From Clostridia bacterium (lineage in GTDB: Bacteria; Bacillota; Clostridia; Oscillospirales; Acutalibacteraceae): 34,049 nt of DNA. The stretch's first letter is position 1, and each line of letters begins with the position of its first letter. Of this stretch, positions 1-7,420 are shown one piece after another. Position numbers and translations under genes: made by a program. Below the pieces are notes generated by a model, which searched no databases, had not been told where the DNA came from, and saw nothing but the letters and a program-made list of their open reading frames with translations. Location of the stretch: the NCBI GenBank assembly GCA_017398425.1, contig JAFQFZ010000024.1, positions 1-34,049 of the forward strand, written 5' to 3'.

Positions 1-1
1 G

Positions 2-655
2 TCGCACGATCTGCGTACACCGCTGACCATGATCATCGGCTACGGTGAAGCGATCCGAGACCTTCCCGAAGAGGATACGCACGAAAACATTCAGGTGGTC
101 ATCGAAGAGGCAAAGCGGTTAACGCGCCTTGTGGATGACGTACTGGATCTGTCCAAATTGCGTGCGGGCACGCAAAGCGTCGATTACCAAACGGTAGATC
201 TGTGCGAGATCGTCGGACGCATGGTCACGCGTTGCCATCGCCTGGTCGAACCGAACGGCTTTTCGGTGCGTTTTGAAACAGACGAAAAGCTGGTCGTGCA
301 GGCTGATGAATTGCGCCTGTCGCAAGCGGTTTATAATTTGATCGGCAACGCGCTTGCACATGTCGGTGACGATCAAACGGTGGTCGTTCGCGCGGAGCGA
401 TGTGAGACGTTCGCGCGCGTCAGCGTGATCGATCACGGCGACGGGATTTCTGCGGAGGATCGCGAAGCGATTTGGGAACGCTATTACAGCCGCGGACACG
501 CCAAGTCGAACAGCGGTGTCGACAACACGGGGCTTGGCTTGTCCATCGTGCGTGCGGTGGTAGATCTGCACGGCGGTGAGTGTGGGGTGGAGGATGCGCC
601 GCAGGGCGGCAGCGCCTTCTGGTTTACCATTCCGCTTTCAGAAACCAAGGGTTAA
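2..655 (+). CDS. Sensor histidine kinase, C-terminal part (partial at window start)
   Basis: Only the C-terminal kinase core is in the window; the frame is open from base 2 and the gene begins upstream. The first visible residues (SHDLRTPLTM) are an H-box with the phospho-accepting His, followed by the rest of a HisKA dimerisation helix. The HATPase part shows an N-box (LSQAVYNLIGNAL), a G1 box (DHGDGIS), and a G2 box (GLGLSIV) that leads into the usual GG-x-FWFTIPL end. This is the layout of an OmpR-type two-component sensor (HisKA plus HATPase_c). The sensing and membrane domains, and any partner regulator, lie outside. The gene ends two bases before a strong terminator, so it is probably the last gene of its operon. 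Signal and target are unknown. Confidence 0.93.
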   Translation, partial: SHDLRTPLTMIIGYGEAIRDLPEEDTHENIQVVIEEAKRLTRLVDDVLDLSKLRAGTQSVDYQTVDLCEIVGRMVTRCHRLVEPNGFSVRFETDEKLVVQADELRLSQAVYNLIGNALAHVGDDQTVVVRAERCETFARVSVIDHGDGISAEDREAIWERYYSRGHAKSNSGVDNTGLGLSIVRAVVDLHGGECGVEDAPQGGSAFWFTIPLSETKG

Positions 656-693
656 AAAAACGCCTCTCCGACATCGGTCGGGGAGGCGTTTTT
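656..693. terminator. Bidirectional rho-independent terminator
   Basis: A stem of about 17 bp runs from A5-CGCCTC to GAGGCG-T5 with a 4-base loop (ATCG) and one G-T wobble. The A-run on one side and T-run on the other let it stop transcription both ways. It sits between the plus-strand kinase end and the 3' end of the small minus-strand gene at 697-861. Confidence 0.9.
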
Positions 694-696
694 CGC

Positions 697-861
697 TCAA
701 TGCGTATAGGAGGGCGGAGTTTTTTGATCCAATCGACGAAGCTCACGTGCATAGAACAGCAACGCATCCTCAATATTCCGTTTTTGCTTCTCGTCGGTTG
801 TTTCTGCCAACATGGCCGACAAATGCAACAGATGCTGCAACACATATTGACGCTCGCTCAA
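697..861 (-). CDS. Small hypothetical protein, 54 aa, TTG start
   Basis: I do not recognise a family. On the minus strand a TTG codon at 861 is preceded, after a short spacer, by an AGGTGAT ribosome-site-like stretch. The product begins SERQYVLQHLLHL and is mostly predicted helix with a heptad-like leucine pattern, then a charged middle (ETTDEKQKRN) and a basic helix (ARELRRLDQK). No cysteines, signal peptide or membrane segment are seen. It ends directly against the bidirectional terminator at 656-693, as a real gene would. The same frame stays open upstream to 987, but that part overlaps the promoter and start of the antiporter and reads unlike a protein start. Existence is likely but not certain; function unknown. 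Confidence 0.5.
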   Translation of the reverse strand: MSERQYVLQHLLHLSAMLAETTDEKQKRNIEDALLFYARELRRLDQKTPPSYTH

Positions 862-910
862 AACGATCACCTCGTTCTCATTATGCACGGTAAAGAAATA
901 AATATCCGCA

Positions 911-940
911 TTGACAAACAATACGGATTCAGCGTATAAT
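911..940 (+). promoter_or_regulatory. Sigma-A promoter for the cation antiporter
   Basis: TTGACA at 911-916 and TATAAT at 935-940 are both perfect consensus, with an 18-base spacer. The AAGGAGG ribosome site lies at 953-959, just before the ATG at 969. Confidence 0.87.
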
Positions 941-968
941 AAGCGTGATTTAAAGGAGGCGAAAGCAA

Positions 969-1997
969 ATGTTCGATGCGTTTGCAAACGAATGGATCGT
1001 CGTGATGTATCTTGTTGCGGCGGCGGCGCTGGTGTTTTTTTCCATCAAGTGCGCCAACTATGTCGATCTGCTCGATAAAAAGACCAACATGTCCGGCGCG
1101 TTCATCGGCGGTGTTATTTTGGCGGCGGTCACGTCGCTTCCGGAGTTTGTCACCAGTCTGTCCGCGATCTATGCGGTCAATAATCCGAGCTTGATCGTCG
1201 GTAACGTTCTCGGCAGTAATGTATTCAATTTGTGCATTTTCGGCGGTTTGACGCTCATCACGGTCAAAGCATTTTCAAAAGCAAAGGTCGGCAAATCGCA
1301 CCGCGCGACCATTCTGTGTTCACTTGTTGCGTACGGCTTGACCGCGGCGACGATGTATCTCGGTCAGAACGGCAAAAACTTTGCCCGTATTTCGGATATC
1401 GAGATCAATTTGGCATCGATCCTCATTTTGGTGGTGTACGGCATCTCCATTCGTTTCCTGTCGGGTGATGACAACGAAAACGATGAGGAGGACACGTCTC
1501 CGCTGACCGTCAAGCAGGTTGTTGCCCGCTTTGTTGGAATGGCGTGCGGCCTTGTGCTGATGAGTGTCCTCGTGACCATGCTCACCGATCAACTGCAAGT
1601 GCGTTTTCAACTGGATGCGTCGCTGGCCGGCGCGATCTTCCTCGGCGTGGCAACGTCGCTTCCCGAGCTGTCCTCGAGCATTGCGTTGGTGCGATTGAAG
1701 AACTACAACGCCATGGTCGGTAACGTGGTTGGCAGTAACATGTTCAACTTCACCATTTTTGCGGTGGCGGACATTTTGGCGGGTTCCACCGTAGTCTACA
1801 CGTCGCAGGGACAAACAGGTGCCATGGTGCTGTTCGGAACGGTATCCTCGCTTCTGGTGCTCGGCACGTTGTTGCTTCACGGGCGCGAGGTTAAGAACGC
1901 CCTGCAGCCGAAAAATTACCGAGTCGTGTACGCTGTGAGCGGTGCGCTGGTTCTGGCGGCGTATGTGACATCGCTGGTCGTTCCGATCGGAGGATGA
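969..1997 (+). CDS. Calcium/sodium antiporter (CaCA family, YrbG-like)
   Basis: Integral membrane cation exchanger of 342 aa. The two inverted alpha repeats that define the Ca2+:cation antiporter family are clear: repeat 1 at about residues 48-90 (TSLPEF...VGNVLGSNVFN) and repeat 2 at about 223-262 (TSLPELSSS...VGNVVGSNMFN). The acidic residue of each SLPE motif and the GSN segments form the ion sites in known members. About ten hydrophobic helices are present, with an acidic cytoplasmic loop (DDNENDEED) between the halves near residue 165. Length matches the bacterial YrbG/YfkE type. The ATG has a perfect AAGGAGG site and its own consensus promoter, and the gene ends at a terminator, so it is monocistronic. 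Na+ or H+ as counter-ion cannot be told from sequence. Confidence 0.93.
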   Translation: MFDAFANEWIVVMYLVAAAALVFFSIKCANYVDLLDKKTNMSGAFIGGVILAAVTSLPEFVTSLSAIYAVNNPSLIVGNVLGSNVFNLCIFGGLTLITVKAFSKAKVGKSHRATILCSLVAYGLTAATMYLGQNGKNFARISDIEINLASILILVVYGISIRFLSGDDNENDEEDTSPLTVKQVVARFVGMACGLVLMSVLVTMLTDQLQVRFQLDASLAGAIFLGVATSLPELSSSIALVRLKNYNAMVGNVVGSNMFNFTIFAVADILAGSTVVYTSQGQTGAMVLFGTVSSLLVLGTLLLHGREVKNALQPKNYRVVYAVSGALVLAAYVTSLVVPIGG

Positions 1998-2008
1998 AAT
2001 AATAACAG

Positions 2009-2039
2009 AAAAAGGCGGTTGCAAAGCAACCGCCTTTTT
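2009..2039. terminator. Bidirectional rho-independent terminator
   Basis: Perfect inverted repeat A5-GGCGGTTGC / GCAACCGCC-T5 with a 3-base AAA loop. It serves the antiporter on the plus strand and the oxidoreductase operon on the minus strand, which converge here. Confidence 0.94.
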
Positions 2040-2054
2040 GTTGTATATTTCGGA

Positions 2055-3122
2055 TCAGTCTTCGAAGCTGATTTCCTTGCCCGCTTCGGAGGAGTCGTAG
2101 ATCGCTTGCATGGTGCGAGCGGTCACGGCGACCGTATCGATGTGGGAGGGGAGCTTCTCGCCGCTTTGGATGCAGGAGATGAACGCGTTGATCTCTTCTT
2201 GGAACATATCCTTCGTTTGGAAGGAGGGTGCCATGTCGTAGAGCATGCCGTTCTTCACGCCGTAGAGACGGAAGTCGCCGCCGTATTGCAGACGAACGCC
2301 CGCTTTGTCACCGAGGAAGTCGATGTACATTTCACCGACACCGATGTTCTGGGCCCACGCACCGTTGAGGGTGATGGTCGGGCCTTCGGTACGGATCATC
2401 GCGGTGACAAAGTCATCGACGTCGTAGGTACCCTCGAAGTCCGCCGAAATGGAAGACCACATATTGACGTACGCATAGTCTTTGATGTTCTTGCCGAGCT
2501 TGCAGTAGGCTTTACCCGAAACGGTCTTAGCCGCGGGGTCGCCGGTGCAGTACATGATCAGATCGAGGAAGTGAACGCCCCAGTCGATGAGAACGCCGCC
2601 GCCTGCGATGGCTTTCTGCGTGAAGGGACCGCCGATGCCGGGGATGGAACGATGAGCGCGGAACGAACCGTACACGTGATACACTTCGCCGAGGTCACCG
2701 TTGTCGATCAGCTCCTTGATACGGTTGACGGCGCTGTTGAAACGGTTGACCACACCGATGTTCAGCGTCATGCCGGTCTCGTGTTGCACCTTTTGCATCT
2801 CGAGAACTTCCGCGTAGGTGCGAGCCGCAGGCTTCTCGCAGAGAACGTGCTTGCCGGCACGCATCGCGTCGATGGAGATGGTGGGGTGCATGTCGTTCGG
2901 GGTGCAAACAGAGACAGCCACGATCTCGGGATCGTTGAGAGCTTCGTGGTAATCTTCGATGGCGATGCCGCAACCGTACTTTTCAACGGCGGCAGTCGCA
3001 CGCTCGGGGATAATGTCGCAGAAATATTTGATCTCCGCATCTTCACAGTTCATGTAGGACGGAATGTGGGCGCTGTTGGCGATGGTACCGCAACCGATCA
3101 CCGCTACTTTGATTTTGCTCAT
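2055..3122 (-). CDS. Gfo/Idh/MocA family NAD(P)-dependent oxidoreductase
   Basis: A 355-aa dehydrogenase of the glucose-fructose oxidoreductase / inositol dehydrogenase family, which oxidises or reduces a sugar, sugar acid or cyclitol with NAD(P). The N-terminal Rossmann fold has the GCGTIA nucleotide loop at about residues 10-16. The family's EKP motif (CEKPAA) is near residue 96, with its catalytic Lys. The C-terminal sheet domain carries the GVHFLDL segment near 182, the usual position of the active-site His. The ATG is preceded by ACGGAGG. It is the second gene of a two-gene operon, 20 bases behind the isomerase/epimerase, a pairing common in cyclitol or unusual-sugar catabolism. The substrate cannot be named from sequence. 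Confidence 0.93.
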   Translation of the reverse strand: MSKIKVAVIGCGTIANSAHIPSYMNCEDAEIKYFCDIIPERATAAVEKYGCGIAIEDYHEALNDPEIVAVSVCTPNDMHPTISIDAMRAGKHVLCEKPAARTYAEVLEMQKVQHETGMTLNIGVVNRFNSAVNRIKELIDNGDLGEVYHVYGSFRAHRSIPGIGGPFTQKAIAGGGVLIDWGVHFLDLIMYCTGDPAAKTVSGKAYCKLGKNIKDYAYVNMWSSISADFEGTYDVDDFVTAMIRTEGPTITLNGAWAQNIGVGEMYIDFLGDKAGVRLQYGGDFRLYGVKNGMLYDMAPSFQTKDMFQEEINAFISCIQSGEKLPSHIDTVAVTARTMQAIYDSSEAGKEISFED

Positions 3123-3142
3123 GTTGGTTTACCTCCGTAAAA

Positions 3143-3997
3143 TTAAAGTTTGGAACGCAGAAGATCCATAGCCATTTTCACATCGGCAACGGGATCGGGA
3201 CCGACCTCGCGCTCGATGGTGAGATACCCGTGGAAGCCAATCTCGCGCAGAGCGGCAAGATAGGCATCGAAATCCACTTTGCCTTCTCCGAGAGGGGTCT
3301 CGAGGAAGTAATCGCCGAGGCGAAGGTCGCCGATACCGCCGTCGGCAAAGAAGTCGTAGATGATGTTCGGGTCGGTCTTTTGGAGCATGATGCCGTCTTT
3401 GGCGTGGGTGTGCACGATGTAATCCTTGAGCAGGTGCACTGCTTCGACGGGATCCTGATCCGCCACCATGATGAAGTTGGCGGGGTCAAGGTTGACCGCC
3501 ATGCCTTTGCAGTCAAGGCTGTCGAGGAATTCCTTGAGGATGATGGCCTTTTCGGGGCCGGTCTCAATCGCGAAGAACATGCCTTGCTCTTCGGCGTAGG
3601 TGCCCAGCTCCTTGCAGGCTGCCTGCATGACTTGATAACGTTCGCAGGTCTTGTCCTCGGGGATGACACCGATATGGGTGGTGAGCACCGTTGCACCGAG
3701 TTCCTTGGCAATTTCGGCAATGCGCTTGGAAGTGGCGATCTTTTGGGGGTTGTCTTCGGCACGGGCGAAGCCGTGACCGCCGAGATCCGCGCAAACCGCC
3801 GAGATCTCCAGTGCGTTATCGCTCAAAATCTGCTTGACTTCGGCGATCTTTTCGGGGGTCATGTTCTCGGGAGCGAGCTCGCCCTCGACCATGTACATCT
3901 GGATGCCGTCCGCGCCAAGCTCCTTGGCGATTTCGACGTTGGTCTTGAAATCCTTGCGGAAGCTGTCCACGATGATGCCCAGTTTGAAATCTTTCAT
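3143..3997 (-). CDS. Sugar phosphate isomerase/epimerase family protein (TIM barrel)
   Basis: A 284-aa TIM-barrel protein of the AP-endonuclease-2 / xylose-isomerase-like superfamily, which includes IolE, IolI and hydroxypyruvate or tagatose epimerases. Likely metal ligands are visible in the expected order: Glu145 (AIETG), Asp171 (NLDPANF), His198 in VHTHAKD and Glu262 (TIERE). The frame extends upstream to 4108, but the ATG at 3997 is chosen because AAAGGAC lies at the right distance and the family's N-terminal strand begins there (MKDFKLGIIV); the extension would also overlap the promoter. It is first in an operon with the Gfo/Idh/MocA oxidoreductase, so the two probably act on the same sugar or cyclitol. 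No transporter or kinase for that sugar is adjacent. Confidence 0.92.
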   Translation of the reverse strand: MKDFKLGIIVDSFRKDFKTNVEIAKELGADGIQMYMVEGELAPENMTPEKIAEVKQILSDNALEISAVCADLGGHGFARAEDNPQKIATSKRIAEIAKELGATVLTTHIGVIPEDKTCERYQVMQAACKELGTYAEEQGMFFAIETGPEKAIILKEFLDSLDCKGMAVNLDPANFIMVADQDPVEAVHLLKDYIVHTHAKDGIMLQKTDPNIIYDFFADGGIGDLRLGDYFLETPLGEGKVDFDAYLAALREIGFHGYLTIEREVGPDPVADVKMAMDLLRSKL

Positions 3998-4051
3998 GTT
4001 ACCATTCCGTCCTTTCACAGACACGAAAAATGACGAAGCGACGCTTCTACG

Positions 4052-4086
4052 TTGTATTTTATACAATTTGTGACGGTTTGTAAACC
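4052..4086 (-). promoter_or_regulatory. Promoter of the oxidoreductase/epimerase operon with two overlapping palindromes
   Basis: Read on the minus strand, the -35 TTTACA (4079-4084) and -10 TAAAAT (4056-4061) have a 17-base spacer. The -10 lies inside a perfect palindrome TTGTAT-TTT-ATACAA (4052-4066). The -35 overlaps a second one, GGTTT-GT-AAACC (4075-4086). Palindromes on both promoter boxes suggest repression; TTGTAT/ATACAA halves resemble GntR/FadR-type operators. The regulator is not in this window. Confidence 0.65.
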
Positions 4087-4135
4087 CTTTTCTGCAAGAA
4101 TTACGCATTGTTTTTCATCGGTTTTCGGCATAGAC

Positions 4136-4164
4136 TTGCAAAAATCGACAAATGTGAGTATCAT
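4136..4164 (+). promoter_or_regulatory. Promoter for the helix-hairpin-helix protein
   Basis: TTGCAA at 4136-4141 and TATCAT at 4159-4164, with a 17-base spacer. It fires away from the minus-strand promoter about 50 bases to the left. The AAGGAGGGG ribosome site follows at 4172-4180. Confidence 0.65.
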
Positions 4165-4186
4165 AAAGAAAAAGGAGGGGATAACG

Positions 4187-4558
4187 ATGAAAGAGGGACG
4201 TAAAACCGCGCTGCTGTGGTGTATGGCGGCGGTGGTGTTAGTGCTTTGTATCCTGGCGTCGATCTTTGCGTTGCCACCTCCGTTTCCGACGTATGTACAG
4301 TCGTCCGATGAGATCGCGTCATCGTGGGATGAAGCGAAGATCGATCTGCAGAATCGCGGAAAGTTGGATGTCAACACAGCCACAAAAGAACAGCTGATGA
4401 TTCTTCCGGGGATGACGTCGTATATCGCTGACGATCTGCTGGATTTGCGCGATTCTTTGGAGGGAAAGCAGTTTTCAAGCCTGGAGCAATGGCTGCGTGT
4501 GAAGAATGTTACGTCGGATTTGCTCGAAACGTGGAAAGAGCGGGCGTTTTGCGGATAA
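4187..4558 (+). CDS. Membrane-anchored helix-hairpin-helix (ComEA-like) protein
   Basis: A 123-aa protein with one N-terminal membrane segment (about residues 8-29) and a C-terminal ComEA-type domain that begins LDVNTATKEQLMILPGM near residue 60. In ComEA this domain binds double-stranded DNA outside the cell during uptake. Here the second half (FSSLEQWLRVKNVTSDLLE) departs from the usual glycine-rich hairpin, and the SLBB domain of full-length ComEA is absent. No comEC or other uptake gene is nearby. The start is set by AAGGAGGGG seven bases upstream; the longer frame to 4052 has no ribosome site. DNA binding is possible but a role in competence is unproven; it may be a stand-alone helix-hairpin-helix protein. 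Confidence 0.78.
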   Translation: MKEGRKTALLWCMAAVVLVLCILASIFALPPPFPTYVQSSDEIASSWDEAKIDLQNRGKLDVNTATKEQLMILPGMTSYIADDLLDLRDSLEGKQFSSLEQWLRVKNVTSDLLETWKERAFCG

Positions 4559-4585
4559 AAAACGACTTTTTTCCATGTAAAACGG

Positions 4586-4614
4586 TTGCGTTGAGTGTAT
4601 TTTTTTGTTATAAT
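4586..4614 (+). promoter_or_regulatory. Promoter for the thyX operon
   Basis: TTGCGT at 4586-4591 and a perfect TATAAT at 4609-4614, with a 17-base spacer rich in T. The GGGAGG ribosome site of thyX is 20 bases on. Confidence 0.75.
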
Positions 4615-4648
4615 CAATAGAAGATATGTATGATGGGAGGACTATGGA

Positions 4649-5410
4649 ATGCATGTTACGTTGATCGCGCACACCCCCGATCCCGAAAAGGCCGTCGCGG
4701 CGGCGGCTAAGCTCTGCTACAGCAGCAGTGACGTGCAGACGTTGATGGATAATTTGACGCCTGAAAAGGTGGAGAGCTTTGTGGAACTTTTGTCTTCCTA
4801 CGGACACGAAAGCCCCATCGAGCACGTCAGCTTTACGTTCGGCATCGAAGGCATTTCGCGCAGTTGTACGCATCAACTCGTGCGCCATCGCATTGCTTCC
4901 TACAGTCAAAAGAGTCAACGGTATGTCAGCGAAAAAGGTTTCGAATATATCACGCCTCCTGCTGTGGCGGCCGATGAGACGGCGCTCGCGGCGTATGAAG
5001 CAACTATGGAGCAAATCTCGCAGGCGTACAATACGCTGGCCGATATTCTGGAAAAAACGCACACCGCCGAATTGATCGCGCAGGGAAAGAGCGAACAGGA
5101 TGCCGCCCGCGCGGCGCGCAAGATCGCCATCGAGGATGCGCGGTTTGTGCTTCCCAATGCGTGCGAAACAAAGATCATCGTCACGATGAACGCGCGTACA
5201 CTGATGAATTTTTTTCGTCATCGTTGTTGCAATCGCGCACAATGGGAGATCCGTGCGGTAGCGGATGAGATGTTGCGCCTTTGTCGTGAAGCGGCGCCCG
5301 CTTTGTTTTCACATGCCGGCCCGTCTTGCGTGAACGGCGCTTGCCCCGAAGGGGCGATGACCTGCGGACGCATCAAAGAAATGCGTGAGCGTTATGCTGT
5401 GAAGAAGTGA
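4649..5410 (+). CDS. thyX: Flavin-dependent thymidylate synthase ThyX
   Basis: Makes dTMP from dUMP with methylene-tetrahydrofolate as carbon donor and FAD/NAD(P)H as reductant, leaving tetrahydrofolate rather than dihydrofolate. The signature RHRxxSxxxxSxR is intact at residues 79-91 (RHRIASYSQKSQR). The substrate-binding tail (NARTLMNFFRHRCCNRAQWEIR) also fits. Length (253 aa) is normal for the family. The ATG at 4649 lies 8 bases after GGAGG; an ATG five bases earlier opens only a six-codon frame. First gene of a compact run: the next gene, the dTMP kinase, follows after 11 bases. No thyA is seen in the window. Confidence 0.97.
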   Translation: MHVTLIAHTPDPEKAVAAAAKLCYSSSDVQTLMDNLTPEKVESFVELLSSYGHESPIEHVSFTFGIEGISRSCTHQLVRHRIASYSQKSQRYVSEKGFEYITPPAVAADETALAAYEATMEQISQAYNTLADILEKTHTAELIAQGKSEQDAARAARKIAIEDARFVLPNACETKIIVTMNARTLMNFFRHRCCNRAQWEIRAVADEMLRLCREAAPALFSHAGPSCVNGACPEGAMTCGRIKEMRERYAVKK

Positions 5411-5421
5411 GGGAACTCTCA

Positions 5422-6084
5422 ATGGCCAAATTGATCGTATTGGACGGATTGGACGGAAGCGGTAAAAGCACACAGCTTGATGCGGTGGATGCGTGGATGA
5501 CCGCCAGAGGGATTCCGCATAAGCAGATCTCGTTCCCGGATTATTCCAATCCCTCTTCGGCGCTGGTGCGCCAATATCTTGCCGGCGACTTCGGAACGAC
5601 TCCCGATGCAGTGGGAGCGTATGCCGCTTCGTCGTTTTACGCGGTGGACCGCTATGCCAGTTTCAAGAGCTTTTGGCAAACGGACTACGAAGACGGTACG
5701 GTGATCGTGGCGGCGCGCTATACGACTTCCAATGCCATCCATCAAATGTCCAAGCTCCCCGAAGAGCAATGGGATGCGTACTTGGCGTGGCTTGCGGATT
5801 ATGAATATCGTTTGCTTGGCTTGCCCAAGCCCGACTTGGTCATGTTTTTGGATATGCCTCCCGAGGTTTCGCAAGCACTGATGACCTCGCGCTACGAAGG
5901 GGATGAGTCCAAGAAGGACATTCATGAGCGCGATCGTTCGTATTTGTTGACCTGTCGAAAAGCGGCGCTGTATGCCGCCGAGCACGACGGTTGGCAGGTG
6001 GTGCCGTGTGCTGAGAACGGGGCACCGCGCACGATCGAATCCATCACCGCCTCCTTGACGACACTTGTGGAGTCGGTGTTATGA
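5422..6084 (+). CDS. tmk: Thymidylate (dTMP) kinase family protein
   Basis: A 220-aa P-loop nucleoside-monophosphate kinase that would turn dTMP into dTDP, the step after ThyX. The Walker A loop is GLDGSGKST at residues 9-17, preceded by the LIVLDG strand typical of Tmk. The ARYTTSNAIHQ segment matches the family's DRYxxSxxAYQ substrate motif, although the first Asp is Ala here. Further on, FLDMPPEVS matches the Tmk strand leading into the LID, which here reads ESKKDIHERD. The ATG at 5422 has GAGGGA upstream; a GTG at 5407 overlapping the thyX stop is less likely. Its stop overlaps the next start (ATGA). Another deoxynucleotide kinase specificity is possible, but the thyX neighbour favours dTMP. 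Confidence 0.88.
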   Translation: MAKLIVLDGLDGSGKSTQLDAVDAWMTARGIPHKQISFPDYSNPSSALVRQYLAGDFGTTPDAVGAYAASSFYAVDRYASFKSFWQTDYEDGTVIVAARYTTSNAIHQMSKLPEEQWDAYLAWLADYEYRLLGLPKPDLVMFLDMPPEVSQALMTSRYEGDESKKDIHERDRSYLLTCRKAALYAAEHDGWQVVPCAENGAPRTIESITASLTTLVESVL

Positions 6085-6860
6085 GTGAAAGGGAACTTCG
6101 GCTTGCCGATGAAAGGGATATCCCCACGCTGAAGTCTCTGTGGGCGGCGGCGTTTCCCGATGAGGATGCGACCGATATCGACGCCTTTTTTGATCGTTTT
6201 TTTAACATGTGTGCGGTACCGCTCGTCTGTGAAAACGGGACGGCGGTATCGATGTTGTTTTTGATTCCTCAAAGGTTGCGTTGCCCTTCGACGGTCGTTT
6301 CAACGGCATACATTTACGCCGGCGCTACGCGGACGGATCGCCGCGGGCGCGGATTGTACCGTCTTCTTCTGACATACGCCGAACAGGTGGCGCGTAAAAA
6401 CGGAGTGCAGGCGCTGTTTCTGCGTCCGGCGTCTGCACGTTTGGAGGAAAGCTATCGGCGCATGGGCTTTACGGTATCGATGTGTTGCGATTGCGCAGAT
6501 GTGCAGAGGGATGGCGACATTACCTTTTTGGAGATGTCGGCAGCGGCGTATGCGGAGAGACGGCGGTTCCTGCTGGATCGCTTGAGTGTGCCGTACGTCG
6601 ATTGGGATGAGGCGGTGATCGCCCATGCACAGCGATGGTGCCGGGCCGTGTCGTGCGGTGAGGGTGCGTGCGCGCTCGTTGCACGGGACAACAGTTGCAT
6701 CTGGGAATATCTGAGCACCGATGCGACGGTGCGATGGCCGTTCGCGGTACGCGCGTGTCGTTTCCCGGGCAGTTCGACAACGATCGGCTTGCTCAAACCG
6801 CTCGATGATATGGATGCTTTGAAGTCATCACCGTTATATATGGGATATGGCTTGGAATGA
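6081..6860 (+). CDS. GNAT family N-acetyltransferase
   Basis: A 259-aa protein with a GNAT domain in its first 135 residues: an N-terminal LRLADERDIPTLKSLW opening, a central strand (STAYIYAGATRTDRRGRG) and the acetyl-CoA pyrophosphate loop RRGRG at 87-91, followed by the helix LYRLLLTYAE and ESYRRMGF. The second half (about 140-259) is cysteine- and tryptophan-containing and has no family I recognise; similar C-terminal sterol-carrier-like extensions occur in Eis-type GNATs. The acceptor is unknown. The start overlaps the kinase stop by four bases (ATGA) and the stop again overlaps the next possible start, so it is translationally coupled within the thyX run. Confidence 0.85.
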   Translation: MSERELRLADERDIPTLKSLWAAAFPDEDATDIDAFFDRFFNMCAVPLVCENGTAVSMLFLIPQRLRCPSTVVSTAYIYAGATRTDRRGRGLYRLLLTYAEQVARKNGVQALFLRPASARLEESYRRMGFTVSMCCDCADVQRDGDITFLEMSAAAYAERRRFLLDRLSVPYVDWDEAVIAHAQRWCRAVSCGEGACALVARDNSCIWEYLSTDATVRWPFAVRACRFPGSSTTIGLLKPLDDMDALKSSPLYMGYGLE

Positions 6861-6874
6861 AAGGATGGCAAATC

Positions 6875-7420
6875 ATGGTCTATGTGTTGCTGGCGCCCGG
6901 ATTTGAAGAGATCGAAGCGATCGCACCGATCGATTTGATGCGTCGAGCAGGTCTCGAGGTTCACACGGTAGCGGTGTCCGATAATCGTCTTGTGACGGGT
7001 TCGCATGGGATTTCCGTAATGACCGATCTTCTTGCGTCCGAAGTAACCACCGACGGACTTCAAGCGGTTATTCTTCCGGGAGGTTTGCCCGGGACTACGA
7101 ACCTGGAGGCTGATGCAACGGTGCAATCCCTGCTGGATCATGCATCGAGCAACGGATTGGTGCTCGGTGCGATTTGTGCCGCACCGAGTGTGTTGGGGCA
7201 TAAGGGATTGCTCTGCGGTAAACGTGCGGTTTGCTATCCCGGTTTTGAATCGGCATTGCAAGGAGCGATCGTGGACACCGAAGCCTTGTGCGTGATCGAC
7301 GGCACGGTCGTTACCGCAAAGGGAGCCGGTGCCGCCGTGGAATTCGGCTTGGCTCTGGTCAAGATCATGGTTTCTGATGCTGTATCGCAGAAATTGAGAG
7401 AAGGAATACAATGCAAGTAA
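6875..7420 (+). CDS. DJ-1/PfpI family protein (ThiJ/YajL-like)
   Basis: A 181-aa class I glutamine-amidotransferase-like fold of the DJ-1 group. The nucleophile-elbow Cys is Cys101 in GAICAAP, and the partner Glu that tunes it is Glu14 in GFEEIEA. The AKGAGAAVEFGLALV end is typical of the YajL/ThiJ branch. Members act as small protein or glyoxal deglycases or chaperones, or have no known role; the older thiazole-biosynthesis label is not supported by anything here. The ATG at 6875 is preferred because AAAGGAT lies nine bases before it. An ATG at 6857, overlapping the acetyltransferase stop, is the alternative. The 3' end overlaps the cyclo-ligase start by 10 bases. Confidence 0.92.
   Translation: MVYVLLAPGFEEIEAIAPIDLMRRAGLEVHTVAVSDNRLVTGSHGISVMTDLLASEVTTDGLQAVILPGGLPGTTNLEADATVQSLLDHASSNGLVLGAICAAPSVLGHKGLLCGKRAVCYPGFESALQGAIVDTEALCVIDGTVVTAKGAGAAVEFGLALVKIMVSDAVSQKLREGIQCK

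Noticed and set aside
3998..4108. 37-codon N-terminal extension of the isomerase/epimerase
   Set aside because: It would overlap the promoter and palindromes, and the family begins at MKDFKLGIIV.
4644..4664. Six-codon upstream frame overlapping the thyX start
   Set aside because: The ribosome site is too close to that ATG and the peptide has no attenuator-like codon run.
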